The notes beneath the pieces are model-generated. The model worked only from the letters and a program-made list of their open reading frames with translations. It did not search any database and was not told where the DNA came from. From the NCBI RefSeq assembly GCF_001685355.1, contig NZ_CP016438.1, positions 8,494,001 to 8,558,000 of the forward strand: a DNA stretch of 64,000 nt, read 5' to 3'. Positions 11,284 through 20,048 of this stretch are shown piece after piece (position 1 is the stretch's first letter; each line of letters begins with the position of its first letter). Position numbers and translations under genes: made by a program. Origin of the DNA: Streptomyces lincolnensis (GTDB lineage Bacteria > Actinomycetota > Actinomycetes > Streptomycetales > Streptomycetaceae).

Positions 11284-12234
11284 CTATTCGCCACGGCGCT
11301 GCACGAGGCGCCAGTTGATGATCGAGAAGAGCACGACGACGAGGAAGATGCCCCAGGCCACCGCGGCTCCGTACCCGAAGTCGTTGTTGTCGAAGGTCTG
11401 CTGGAAGAAGTAGAGGACCATCGTCTGGCCCGAGTGGCCCGGACCGCCCGCGAACGTCGAGTCGTTGGACGAGGTCTGGAGCAGGACCTGTGGTTCGGAG
11501 AAGCTCTGGAGGCCCGTGACCGTCGAGACGACGAGCACGAACAGCAGCGTGGGCCGCAGCAGCGGCAGCGTGATCCGGAAGAAGGTCTGGATCGGGCCGG
11601 CGCCGTCCACGCGCGCCGCCTCGTACAGCTCGCTCGGGATGGTCTGGAGTCCGGCGAGGAAGATGATGGCGTTGTAGCCGGTCCACTGCCAGGTCATCAG
11701 GGCCGCGATGGTGATCTTGATGCCCCACGGGGTGTTCAGCCAGGCCACCTGGTCGATCCCCACCGCGTTCAGGACGGCGTTCACCATGCCGGCGTTGGTG
11801 GAGAAGATCGAGCCGAAGACGATCGCGATCGCGACGACCGAGGTGACGTTCGGCAGGAAGTACGCGACCCGGTACAGGCCCTTGAGCCGGACCGCGGAGT
11901 TGAGCATCACGGCCGTGACCATCGCCAGGAGGATCATGGGGAAGGTGGCCAGTGCCCAGATGATGAGCGTGTTGCCGATCGAGTTCCAGAAGTCGCTGTC
12001 GCTCAGCAGGTACTGGTACTGCGAGAGCCCGGCCCACTCCATCGAGCCGAGGCCGTCCCAGCGGTGGAAGGACAGATAGAACGAGAAGCCGACCGGGAAC
12101 AGGCCGAAGCCGAGGAAGATCAGGTAGAAGGGGGAGATCGCGGCGTAGAGGTGCCAGTACTTGCGCCAGCCCTTCTTGGGCTGCGTCGGGGAGGGCTGCG
12201 CCACCGCGGGCGGGGTGTGTTCGAGGACGGCCAT
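11284..12234 (-). CDS. Carbohydrate ABC importer permease, MalF type
   Basis: 316 residues from ATG 12234, which overlaps the stop of the binding-protein gene (ATGA). A longer reading from 12273 would lie inside the binding-protein gene and is rejected. Six membrane segments; EAA loop in YEAARVDGAGPIQTFFRITLP. It pairs with the MalG-type permease to form the membrane channel for the sugar importer. Confidence 0.94.
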   Translation of the reverse strand: MAVLEHTPPAVAQPSPTQPKKGWRKYWHLYAAISPFYLIFLGFGLFPVGFSFYLSFHRWDGLGSMEWAGLSQYQYLLSDSDFWNSIGNTLIIWALATFPMILLAMVTAVMLNSAVRLKGLYRVAYFLPNVTSVVAIAIVFGSIFSTNAGMVNAVLNAVGIDQVAWLNTPWGIKITIAALMTWQWTGYNAIIFLAGLQTIPSELYEAARVDGAGPIQTFFRITLPLLRPTLLFVLVVSTVTGLQSFSEPQVLLQTSSNDSTFAGGPGHSGQTMVLYFFQQTFDNNDFGYGAAVAWGIFLVVVLFSIINWRLVQRRGE

Positions 12235-13520
12235 CAGTAGCTCACCCCCAGGTGCTTCGCGATGCGCCGGCACTTGCTCATGGCGTCACTCCAGGCCTTC
12301 TTGGGGTCCTTGCCGAGGACACCGACGTTCTTGATCTCGTCCTTGAGGGGCTGCCCGAGCGCGATGTCGAACGGGCTGTTGTAGGCGACCACGATCTTCT
12401 GCGCGGCCGGCCCGAAGACGTCGGTCGTGACCTGGCCGCCGAAGAAGTCGTCCTGCTCCTGCATCGGCTTCAGGCCGTAGGAGGCGGGCGTGGAGGGGAA
12501 GAGGCCCGCGTCGACGTAACCCTGCGCCTGGTTGGAGGCGTTGAGCATCCAGGTGATGATCTCGAAGGCGCGCTCGGGCTCCCGGCATGCCTTGGTGATC
12601 GACAGGAACGAGCCGCCGCTGTTGGCGGGCCGCACGGGCATCTGCGCCACCCGCCACCGGCCCTTGGTCTTCGGCACGCCGTTCTTGATGTCGAAGCTGG
12701 CCCAGGAGGCGTTCAGCTGGCTCGGCAGCTTGCCGTCCTGAATGGCCGACAGCTGGTCCGGAGTACCGCTGACCAGGTCCGAGACGATCCTGCGCTGCTT
12801 GGCCTCCACGGCGAGCGCCCAGGCCCGGCGGACGTGCTCCTGGTCGCCGATGAAGTGGCGGTCCTTGTCGACGTACCGCTTCGCGCCCTGCTGCACGACG
12901 TTCTCGAAGACGGAGTTGATGTCGGTGAGCAGCTTGGCGCCCGGGACGCGCTTGCCGAGTTGCACGCCCGCGTCGAAGAACTTCTCCCAGGTGTTCAGTC
13001 CGCTCGACACGTCGTCGGGCTCGTACGGCAGCCCCGCCCTGCGGAAGACCTCGAACTGGTAGTAGTGCGCGACCGGACCGCAGTCGATCGGGAAGCCGAC
13101 CATCGTGCCGTCGTCGGCGATGCCCTGGTCCCACTTCCAGGACAGGTACTGGCCGCGGTACTTCTCCGCGCCCAGCGTCCGCAGATCGATGAACTGGTCC
13201 GCGTTCGGCAGGTAGGCGGCCATGTCCTCGCCCTTGAGCCCCGCGATGTCGGGGATGTGGGCCTGGCCGGTGATGGTGGTGATGAGCTTGGAGCGGTACT
13301 GACCGCCGATCTGGATGGCCTCCAGGTCGACCGAGCGGTCGTAGCGGGCCTTGGCGTTCTTGACGACGGTGTCGCTCAGACCACCGCTCCAGTACCACAG
13401 GACCATGTTCCGGCCGGTCGAACCGGTCGGAACGGCACAGCCGGATGCCAGGCCGCCCAGGGCCGTGGCGGCCGTACCGGCCAGGCCCGCGCGGAGCAGG
13501 CCTCTTCGTGAGAGCCGCAC
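12234..13520 (-). CDS. Sugar-binding lipoprotein of ABC importer
   Basis: About 428 residues. The signal has twin arginines (LSRRGLLRAG) and the lipobox GLASGC, so the mature protein is a lipid-anchored periplasm-equivalent binding protein, possibly Tat-exported. Family features of SBP type 1 (extracellular solute-binding) follow, including aromatic residues suited to sugar stacking. GTG 13520 is the most likely start; GTG 13529 is in frame but its AAGG is too close. Upstream frame to 13874 is a shadow. It opens the importer/beta-galactosidase operon and lies 65 nt behind the PfkB kinase gene. Confidence 0.93.
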   Translation of the reverse strand: MRLSRRGLLRAGLAGTAATALGGLASGCAVPTGSTGRNMVLWYWSGGLSDTVVKNAKARYDRSVDLEAIQIGGQYRSKLITTITGQAHIPDIAGLKGEDMAAYLPNADQFIDLRTLGAEKYRGQYLSWKWDQGIADDGTMVGFPIDCGPVAHYYQFEVFRRAGLPYEPDDVSSGLNTWEKFFDAGVQLGKRVPGAKLLTDINSVFENVVQQGAKRYVDKDRHFIGDQEHVRRAWALAVEAKQRRIVSDLVSGTPDQLSAIQDGKLPSQLNASWASFDIKNGVPKTKGRWRVAQMPVRPANSGGSFLSITKACREPERAFEIITWMLNASNQAQGYVDAGLFPSTPASYGLKPMQEQDDFFGGQVTTDVFGPAAQKIVVAYNSPFDIALGQPLKDEIKNVGVLGKDPKKAWSDAMSKCRRIAKHLGVSY

Positions 13521-13585
13521 AGCTCCCACCGCCTTTCGGATCTTTTCGGGACGTGCGTACGAGGGGTTTGTGGGGGGGCTTGCGA

Positions 13586-14698
13586 TCAGTGCTGCCGTGC
13601 GGTGTCGGCTGGGGCGACGGGGAGGTGCGGCGTCGGTGGGGCGACGGGTGCGTGCTCGGCCGAGGGGGTGGGCGGCGCGAGAGGGGGCCGGGCCGGTGGG
13701 GTGACCGGCGCGTGCTGGAGAGGCGTTCCCACGTCCGCCGGGAGACGGTCGGCCAGGAAGCCGTAGGTCCGCTTCAGGTCGGGGTCCGTCAGCGAGCGCC
13801 ACCAGCGGTCGACGCCGTACCAGCCGGGGGCCGCCAGGGCGCCCCCGTGGTGCCGCACGGACAGTCCGGCGCACAGAACGGCGAACCTGAGCCGCTCCTC
13901 CAGTGGCCAGCCGCCGAGCGAGGCCGCGACGAAGCTCGCGCCGAAGACGTCACCGGCACCCGTCGCGTCCAGGACGTCGACGGCCAGGGCCGGGACGTCC
14001 GCGTACTCGCCGGTCGTCTGGTCGACGGCGACCGCGCCGTCCCCGCCCCGCGTGACCACGGCGACCGGCACCAGTTCGGAGAGCGTGCCGAGCGCCGCGA
14101 CCGCGCTGTCGGTGCGGGTGTAGGCCATCGCCTCGGTCTCGTTGGGGAGGAAGGCGTGGCACAGGGAGAGCTGGTCCAGGAGGTCCGTGGACCACCGCTG
14201 GGTGGGGTCCCAGCCGACGTCGGCGTAGATCTGCGTGCCGTTCGCGGCGGCTTTGGAGATCCAGGCGCGCGGTTCGGCCTCCAGATGCACCAGGGCGGTG
14301 CGCGCCTCGGGCGGGTCGCCCATCAGCGTGTCCTGGGAGTACGGCGGTTCCTGGCCGTGGGTGATCAGGGCCCGGTCGGAGCCGTACGCGACGGAGACGG
14401 TGACGGGGGTGTGCCAGCCGTCCGCGACGCGGGAGAGCGAGAGGTCGACGCCTTCCTGGCCGGCCAGGATCTCCTGGCAGTAGGCGCCGTAGAAGTCGTC
14501 GCCGAAGACCGTGGACAGGGAGGTGCGCAGGCCGAAGCGGGAGGCGGCGACCGCGAGGTTGGCGATGCCGCCCGGGCCGCAGCCCATGCCGTCCGTCCAG
14601 ATCTCCTCACCCGGTGTCGGCGGCCTGCCCAGACCCGTCAGGACGAGGTCGTAGAAGAGCAGCCCGGTCAGCAGCACCTCGGGCCGGTCGTCATCCAC
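13586..14698 (-). CDS. PfkB-family carbohydrate kinase with Pro-rich tail
   Basis: 370 residues. The N-terminal glycine pair region (GCGPGGIANLAVAASRFG) and the catalytic anion-hole motif DATGAGDVFGA place it with ribokinase/fructokinase-like sugar kinases. GTG 14698 is chosen because GAGAGG stands 7 nt before it; the further TTG at 14716 has no ribosome site. The last about 35 residues are a Pro/Ala/Thr-rich extension (PPARPPLAPPTPSAEHAP) that the family does not need. It diverges from the DeoR gene and probably phosphorylates a sugar released by the local glycosidases. Confidence 0.9.
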   Translation of the reverse strand: MDDDRPEVLLTGLLFYDLVLTGLGRPPTPGEEIWTDGMGCGPGGIANLAVAASRFGLRTSLSTVFGDDFYGAYCQEILAGQEGVDLSLSRVADGWHTPVTVSVAYGSDRALITHGQEPPYSQDTLMGDPPEARTALVHLEAEPRAWISKAAANGTQIYADVGWDPTQRWSTDLLDQLSLCHAFLPNETEAMAYTRTDSAVAALGTLSELVPVAVVTRGGDGAVAVDQTTGEYADVPALAVDVLDATGAGDVFGASFVAASLGGWPLEERLRFAVLCAGLSVRHHGGALAAPGWYGVDRWWRSLTDPDLKRTYGFLADRLPADVGTPLQHAPVTPPARPPLAPPTPSAEHAPVAPPTPHLPVAPADTARQH

Positions 14699-14804
14699 GT
14701 GAGCACCTCTCGTCAAAACGCGTCAATTTCGATGACCGGAATCGTGCGCCGCTTGGCGACATTGGTCAATACCTAAGCAGAAGTGAGCATGGAAATGATT
14801 GAAG
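14699..14804. promoter_or_regulatory. Divergent control region of kinase and DeoR operons
   Basis: 106 bp between two divergently transcribed operons. It holds an inverted ATTG-GT-CAAT repeat at 14761-14770 and the repeated CGTCAAAA/CGTCAATT elements near 14711-14728. Promoters for both directions and a DeoR operator are expected here; I cannot assign exact -10/-35 boxes. Confidence 0.5.
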
Positions 14805-15590
14805 ATGACGAGTAGTGTTCACGGCGTGCTGGCTGAACGACGACACCAACTCATCCTGCGGGCCCTGCGCTCGGGCGGTCCCGCGGCCGTGACCGACCTC
14901 TCCGAGCAGCTCGGTGTGAGCCCCGCCACCATTCGGCGTGACCTCGTCAAGCTGGAGGAGGACGGGATGCTCACCCGGGTCCACGGCGGCGCGGTCATGG
15001 AGGACGGCGACCAGCCGTTCGCCGAGGTCGCCGAGGTCAGGGTGGCCGAGAAGGACGCCATAGCCGCCCGGGCCGCCGCACTGGTCGCCGACGGACAGTC
15101 GGTGCTGCTCGACATCGGCACCACCGCCTACCGACTGGCCCGGCAGCTGCACGGCCGCCGCCTTACCGTGATCACCAGCAACCTGGTGGTCTACGAGGAA
15201 CTCGCCGACGACGAGGGCATCGAGCTGGTGCTGCTCGGCGGCATGGTCCGCCGCGAGTACCGCTCCCTGGTCGGTTTCCTCACCGAGGACAACCTGCGCC
15301 AGCTGCACACCGACTGGCTCTTCCTCGGCACCAGTGGAGTGCGCCCCGGTGGGCAGGTGATGGACACGACGGTCGTCGAGGTGCCGGTCAAGCGCGCCAT
15401 GATCAAGGCGAGCGACAAGGTCGTCCTCCTCGCCGACCAGGCGAAGTTCCCGGGCACGGGCATGGCGAAGGTCTGCGGTCCGGAGGACCTGGACGTGGTG
15501 GTGACGAACGCGCCGGTCGACGCGGCGACCCGCTCCTCCCTGGAGGAGGCGGGCGTCGAGGTGGTCCTGGCAGGAAAGGCTCAAGCGTGA
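14805..15590 (+). CDS. DeoR-family transcriptional regulator
   Basis: 261 residues from ATG 14805; TTG 14799 and GTG 14826 are alternatives. The N-terminal winged helix is the DeoR signature (ERRHQLILRALR, then LGVSPATIRRDLVKLEEDG) followed by the sugar-phosphate-sensing domain (LDIGTTAYRLARQL, ITSNLVVYEEL, LGGMVRREYRSLVG). Such proteins usually repress sugar operons and respond to a phosphorylated sugar, here plausibly the product of the neighbouring kinase or the substrate of the GH4 enzyme. Its stop overlaps the GH4 start (GTGA). Confidence 0.94.
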   Translation: MTSSVHGVLAERRHQLILRALRSGGPAAVTDLSEQLGVSPATIRRDLVKLEEDGMLTRVHGGAVMEDGDQPFAEVAEVRVAEKDAIAARAAALVADGQSVLLDIGTTAYRLARQLHGRRLTVITSNLVVYEELADDEGIELVLLGGMVRREYRSLVGFLTEDNLRQLHTDWLFLGTSGVRPGGQVMDTTVVEVPVKRAMIKASDKVVLLADQAKFPGTGMAKVCGPEDLDVVVTNAPVDAATRSSLEEAGVEVVLAGKAQA

Positions 15591-16924
15591 AACTGACGAT
15601 TCTTGGCGGCGGCGGCTTCCGGGTCCCGCTCGTGTACGGGGCGCTGCTGACGGACCGCGGCGAGGGCCGGGTGACCCAGGTCGTCCTGCACGACCTCGAC
15701 GCCGGACGGCTCTCCGCGGTCGGCCGCGTCCTGGCCGAACAGGCGGCCGCCGTCGCCGATGCCCCCACGGTGACGACCACGACCGACCTCGACGAGGCCC
15801 TGCGCGGCGCCGACTTCATCTTCTCGGCGATCCGCGTGGGCGGTCTCCAGGGCCGCGCCAACGACGAGAAGGTCGCGCTCGACGAGGGTGTGCTCGGTCA
15901 GGAGACGGTCGGCGCGGGCGGCATCGCCTACGGCCTGAGGACCGTCCCGGTCGCCGTCGACATCGCCCGCCGGGTGGCCCGGCTCGCCCCCGACGCCTGG
16001 GTCATCAACTTCACCAACCCGGCGGGCCTGGTCACCGAGGCCATGTCCCGCCACCTCGGCGACCGCGTCATCGGCATCTGCGACTCACCCGTGGGCCTCG
16101 GCCGCCGGATCGCCCGCGTGCTCGGCGCCAACCCCGACGAGGCCTGGATCGACTACGTCGGCCTCAACCACCTCGGCTGGGTGCGCGGCCTGAAGATCGC
16201 GGGCCGGGACGAGCTGCCGCGGCTGCTGGCCGACGCCGATCTGCTCGGCTCCTTCGAGGAGGGCAAGCTCTTCGGCGTCGACTGGCTCCAGTCCCTGGGC
16301 GCGATCCCCAACGAGTACCTGCACTACTACTACTTCAACCGTGAGGCGGTCCGCGCCTACCAGCAGGTCGAGAAGACCCGCGGCGCCTTCCTCGCCGACC
16401 AGCAGGCCCGGTTCTACGAGGAGATGCGCCGCCCCGACGCCGCCGCCCTGACGGCCTGGGACCGCACCCGCGCCGAGCGCGAGGCCACCTACATGTCGGA
16501 GAACCGGGAGACCGCCGGCGCGGGCGAACGCGACGCCGACGACCTCTCCGGCGGCTACGAGAAGGTCGCCCTCGCCCTGATGCGGGCCATCGCCCGCGAC
16601 GAGCGCACCACCCTGATCCTCAACGTCCGCAACCAGGGCACCCTCTCGGTGCTCGACACGGACGCCGTCATCGAGGTCCCCTGCCTGGTCGACGCCAACG
16701 GCGCTCACCCGGTCTCCGTCGCTCCGCTGCCCGACCACGCCACCGGCCTGGTCTGCTCGGTCAAGGCGGTCGAGCGGGAGGTGCTGGCCGCGGCCGAGTC
16801 CGGGGCCCGGACGACGGCCGTGAAGGCGTTCGCACTGCACCCGCTGGTGGACTCGGTGGGCGTGGCCCGCAAGCTGGTCGAGGGGTACACCTCGGTGCAC
16901 CCGGGCCTGGCGTACCTTAAGTAG
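15587..16924 (+). CDS. GH4 family 6-phospho-beta-glucosidase-like enzyme
   Basis: 445 residues with an N-terminal NAD-binding loop (ILGGGGFRVP), the family motifs NFTNPAGLVTEA, GICDSPVG with the metal-binding Cys, and YVGLNHLGWVRG. GH4 enzymes use NAD+ and Mn2+ and cleave phospho- or free glycosides by a redox-elimination mechanism. The GTG start overlaps the DeoR stop. Without a PTS in view, the natural substrate may be an unphosphorylated glucoside or one phosphorylated by the local kinase. Confidence 0.92.
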   Translation: MKLTILGGGGFRVPLVYGALLTDRGEGRVTQVVLHDLDAGRLSAVGRVLAEQAAAVADAPTVTTTTDLDEALRGADFIFSAIRVGGLQGRANDEKVALDEGVLGQETVGAGGIAYGLRTVPVAVDIARRVARLAPDAWVINFTNPAGLVTEAMSRHLGDRVIGICDSPVGLGRRIARVLGANPDEAWIDYVGLNHLGWVRGLKIAGRDELPRLLADADLLGSFEEGKLFGVDWLQSLGAIPNEYLHYYYFNREAVRAYQQVEKTRGAFLADQQARFYEEMRRPDAAALTAWDRTRAEREATYMSENRETAGAGERDADDLSGGYEKVALALMRAIARDERTTLILNVRNQGTLSVLDTDAVIEVPCLVDANGAHPVSVAPLPDHATGLVCSVKAVEREVLAAAESGARTTAVKAFALHPLVDSVGVARKLVEGYTSVHPGLAYLK

Positions 16925-16933
16925 CACTCTCGT

Positions 16934-16949
16934 CAGAAAGCGCTTTCTG
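16934..16949. promoter_or_regulatory. 16-bp perfect palindrome, LacI-type operator
   Basis: CAGAAAGCGCTTTCTG is a perfect palindrome with the central CG and flanking AAAG/CTTT typical for LacI/GalR-family operators. It lies 10 bp after the GH4 stop and 51 bp before the alpha-mannosidase start. No LacI-family gene is encoded in this window, so the repressor must be elsewhere, and GH38/GH29 probably have a promoter of their own. Confidence 0.75.
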
Positions 16950-17000
16950 TGCTGTCTGGCTCCCTCTCTCTGAAGCTTCGCTCCCTCCTGGAGACCTCTC

Positions 17001-20000
17001 ATGCACGACGAACGCCGACGGATCGAAGAGCGCGTCCAGCGCGTCCACGACCAGCGCATCAAGCCCGCGACCTACGCGGCCACCGTCCCCTTCGAGGTGG
17101 AGGCCTGGCAGGCGCCGGGAGAGCCGGTCTCCTTCGAGGAGGCGGCGTCCGCGCGGTACGAGCCCTTCGCCATGAACACCCCCTGGGGCCCGCCCTGGGG
17201 CACCACCTGGTTCCGGATGCGCGGCCGGGTGCCCGCCGAGTGGGCCGGCCGGCGCGTCGAGGCCGTCATCGACCTCGGCTTCGTGGGCGACTGGCCCGGC
17301 AACCAGGCCGAGGCCCTGGTGCACCTGCCCGACGGCCGCCCCCTGAAGGCCGTCAACCCGCTCAACCAGTACGTGCCCATCGCCCACCCGGCGACCGGCG
17401 GCGAGCAGATCGACTACCTGGTCGAGGCGGCCTCCAACCCGGACATCCTCAAGGACAACTTCTCCAAGGTCACGCCGATGGGCGACAAGCTCACGGCCGG
17501 CTCCGCGCCGCTCTACACCTTCCAGCGCGCCGACATCGCCGTCCTCGACGAGGAGGTCTGGCACCTCGACCTCGACCTCCAGGTACTGCGCGAGCTGATG
17601 GTCCACCTCGGCGAGCACGAGCCGCGCCGCCACGAGATCATGCACGCCCTGGACCGCGCCATGGACGCCCTCGACCTGGACGACGTGCCCGGCAGCGCCG
17701 CGGCCGCCCGCGAGGTGCTGGCGCCCATCCTCGCCAAGCCCGCCCACGCCAGCGCGCACACCGTCTCCGGCGTCGGCCACGCCCACATCGACTCCGCCTG
17801 GCTGTGGCCCATCCGCGAGACCAAGCGCAAGACGTCCCGCACCTTCTCCAACGTCACCTCGCTCGCCGACGAGTACGACGACTTCATCTTCGCCTGCTCC
17901 CAGGCCCAGCAGTACGAGTGGGTGCGCGACAACTACCCGCACGTGTGGGCCCGCATCCAGGACTCGGTGAAGAAGGGCCAGTGGGTCCCGGTCGGCGGCA
18001 TGTGGGTGGAGGCCGACGGCAACCTGCCCGGCGGCGAGGCGATGGCCCGCCAGCTCATCCACGGCAAGCGCTTCTTCATCGAGCACTTCGGCGTCGAGAC
18101 CAAGGGCGTCTGGCTGCCGGACTCCTTCGGCTACACGGCCGCCTACCCGCAGCTCGCCAAGCTCGCCGGCAACGACTGGTTCCTCACCCAGAAGATCTCC
18201 TGGAACCAGACCAACAAGTTCCCCCACCACACCTTCTGGTGGGAGGGCATCGACGGCACCCGCATCTTCACCCACTTCCCGCCCGTCGACACCTACAACG
18301 CCCGCTTCAGCGGCGAGGAGATGCACCGCGCGGTCCGCAACTACTCCGAGAAGGGCGGCGGTTCACGCTCGCTGGCCCCCTTCGGCTGGGGCGACGGCGG
18401 TGGCGGCCCCACCCGCGAGATCATGGAACGCGCGCGCCGGCTCGCCGACCTGGAGGGCTCGCCCAAGGTCGTCGTCGAGCACCCGGACGAGTTCTTCGCC
18501 AAGGCCCGCGAGGAGTACCCGGACGCCCCCGTCTGGAACGGCGAGCTCTACCTGGAACTGCACCGCGCCACCTACACCTCCCAGGCCCGCACCAAGCAGG
18601 GCAACCGGCGCAGCGAACACAAGCTCCGCGAGGCCGAGTTGTGGGCCACCACGGCCGCGCTGCACGCACCGGGCTACGCCTACCCGTACGAGAAGCTCGA
18701 CCGTCTGTGGAAGACGGTCCTGCTCCACCAGTTCCACGACATCCTGCCCGGCTCCTCCATCGCCTGGGTGCACCGCGAGGCCGAGGCCGAGTACGCCCGG
18801 GTCGCCGAGGAACTGGAGGCGCTGACCGCCGAGGCGGTGGCCGCGCTGGGCGCCGGCGGCACCCGGGTGTTCAACACCAGCCCCTTCGACCGCGCCGAGG
18901 TGGTCCGTACGGCAGGCGGCGCACCGGCGTACGTCGAGGTGCCCGCGAGCGGCAGCGCGCCGCTGACCGGCGCCGAGCCCGCACAGCCGGTGCGCACCGA
19001 GGGACGGGTCCTCGACAACGGCCTGATCCGCGTCGAGGTGGCCGAGGACGGCACCCTGGCCTCGGTCCGCGACCTGCGTGCCGGCGGCCGTGAGGTCCTC
19101 GCCGACCAGGGCAACCTGCTGCGTCTGCACACCGACCTCCCGAACTACTGGGACGCCTGGGACATCGACAAGCACTACAGGAACCGGTACACCGACCTCC
19201 TGGACGCCTCGTCCGTCGAGGTCGTCTCGGACGCCCCGCTGCTGGGTGCGATCCAAGTGACCCGGTCCTTCGGCAAGGGCTCGACGATCACCCAGACCGT
19301 CACCGTCCGGGCCGGCAGCGCCCGGATCGACTTCGAGACCGACATCGACTGGCACGAGGCGGAGAAGATCCTCAAGGCCGGCTTCCCGGTCGACATCCGC
19401 GCCGCCCACTCCTCCGCCGAGATCCAGTTCGGCCACGTCCAGCGGCCCACCCACACCAACACCAGCTGGGAGGCGGCTCGTTTCGAGGTCCCCGGCCACC
19501 GCTGGGTGCACCTGGCCGAGCCCGGCTACGGCGTCGCCGTCCTCAACGACTCGACCTACGGCCACGACGTCTCCCGCACGGTCCGCGAGGACGGCGGTAC
19601 GACGACCAGGGTCAGCCTCAGCCTGGTGCGCGCCCCGCGCATCCCGGACCCCGAGGCCGACCAGGGCAGGCACCGCTTCACCTACTCCCTGCTCCCCGGC
19701 GCGAGCATCGAGGACACCGTCGCCGAGGGCTACGCCCTCAACCTGCCCCTGCGGGTGGCGGACGCGGCCGGCGCCACCGAACCCGTGGTCTCGGTCGACG
19801 GCGACGGCGTCACCGTCGAGGCGGTCAAGCTCGCCGACGACGCGTCCGGTGACGTGGTCGTGCGGCTCTACGAGTGCAACGGCGGTCGTGCCCAGGGCGT
19901 GCTGCGCACCGGGTTCCCGCTGGCCGGCGCGCAGGTGACCGACCTGCTGGAGCGGCCCCTGGAGGACGCGGAGGTCTCCGAGGCCGGGGTCGCGGTCGCG

Positions 20001-20045
20001 TTGCGGCCCTTCCAGGTCCTCACGCTCCGGCTGCGGAGGGGCTGA
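17001..20045 (+). CDS. Alpha-mannosidase, GH38
   Basis: 1014 residues, full family length. The zinc-binding GHAHIDSAWLWP lies near residue 258, the catalytic nucleophile Asp in WLPDSFGYT near 373, and HQFHDILPGSS marks the end of the catalytic part; the C-terminal beta domains follow. No signal peptide: cytosolic. ATG 17001 has GGAG 7 nt upstream. It should remove terminal alpha-mannose from an imported oligosaccharide or glycan fragment. It is followed 3 nt later by the GH29 gene. Confidence 0.96.
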   Translation: MHDERRRIEERVQRVHDQRIKPATYAATVPFEVEAWQAPGEPVSFEEAASARYEPFAMNTPWGPPWGTTWFRMRGRVPAEWAGRRVEAVIDLGFVGDWPGNQAEALVHLPDGRPLKAVNPLNQYVPIAHPATGGEQIDYLVEAASNPDILKDNFSKVTPMGDKLTAGSAPLYTFQRADIAVLDEEVWHLDLDLQVLRELMVHLGEHEPRRHEIMHALDRAMDALDLDDVPGSAAAAREVLAPILAKPAHASAHTVSGVGHAHIDSAWLWPIRETKRKTSRTFSNVTSLADEYDDFIFACSQAQQYEWVRDNYPHVWARIQDSVKKGQWVPVGGMWVEADGNLPGGEAMARQLIHGKRFFIEHFGVETKGVWLPDSFGYTAAYPQLAKLAGNDWFLTQKISWNQTNKFPHHTFWWEGIDGTRIFTHFPPVDTYNARFSGEEMHRAVRNYSEKGGGSRSLAPFGWGDGGGGPTREIMERARRLADLEGSPKVVVEHPDEFFAKAREEYPDAPVWNGELYLELHRATYTSQARTKQGNRRSEHKLREAELWATTAALHAPGYAYPYEKLDRLWKTVLLHQFHDILPGSSIAWVHREAEAEYARVAEELEALTAEAVAALGAGGTRVFNTSPFDRAEVVRTAGGAPAYVEVPASGSAPLTGAEPAQPVRTEGRVLDNGLIRVEVAEDGTLASVRDLRAGGREVLADQGNLLRLHTDLPNYWDAWDIDKHYRNRYTDLLDASSVEVVSDAPLLGAIQVTRSFGKGSTITQTVTVRAGSARIDFETDIDWHEAEKILKAGFPVDIRAAHSSAEIQFGHVQRPTHTNTSWEAARFEVPGHRWVHLAEPGYGVAVLNDSTYGHDVSRTVREDGGTTTRVSLSLVRAPRIPDPEADQGRHRFTYSLLPGASIEDTVAEGYALNLPLRVADAAGATEPVVSVDGDGVTVEAVKLADDASGDVVVRLYECNGGRAQGVLRTGFPLAGAQVTDLLERPLEDAEVSEAGVAVALRPFQVLTLRLRRG

Positions 20046-20048
20046 GCC

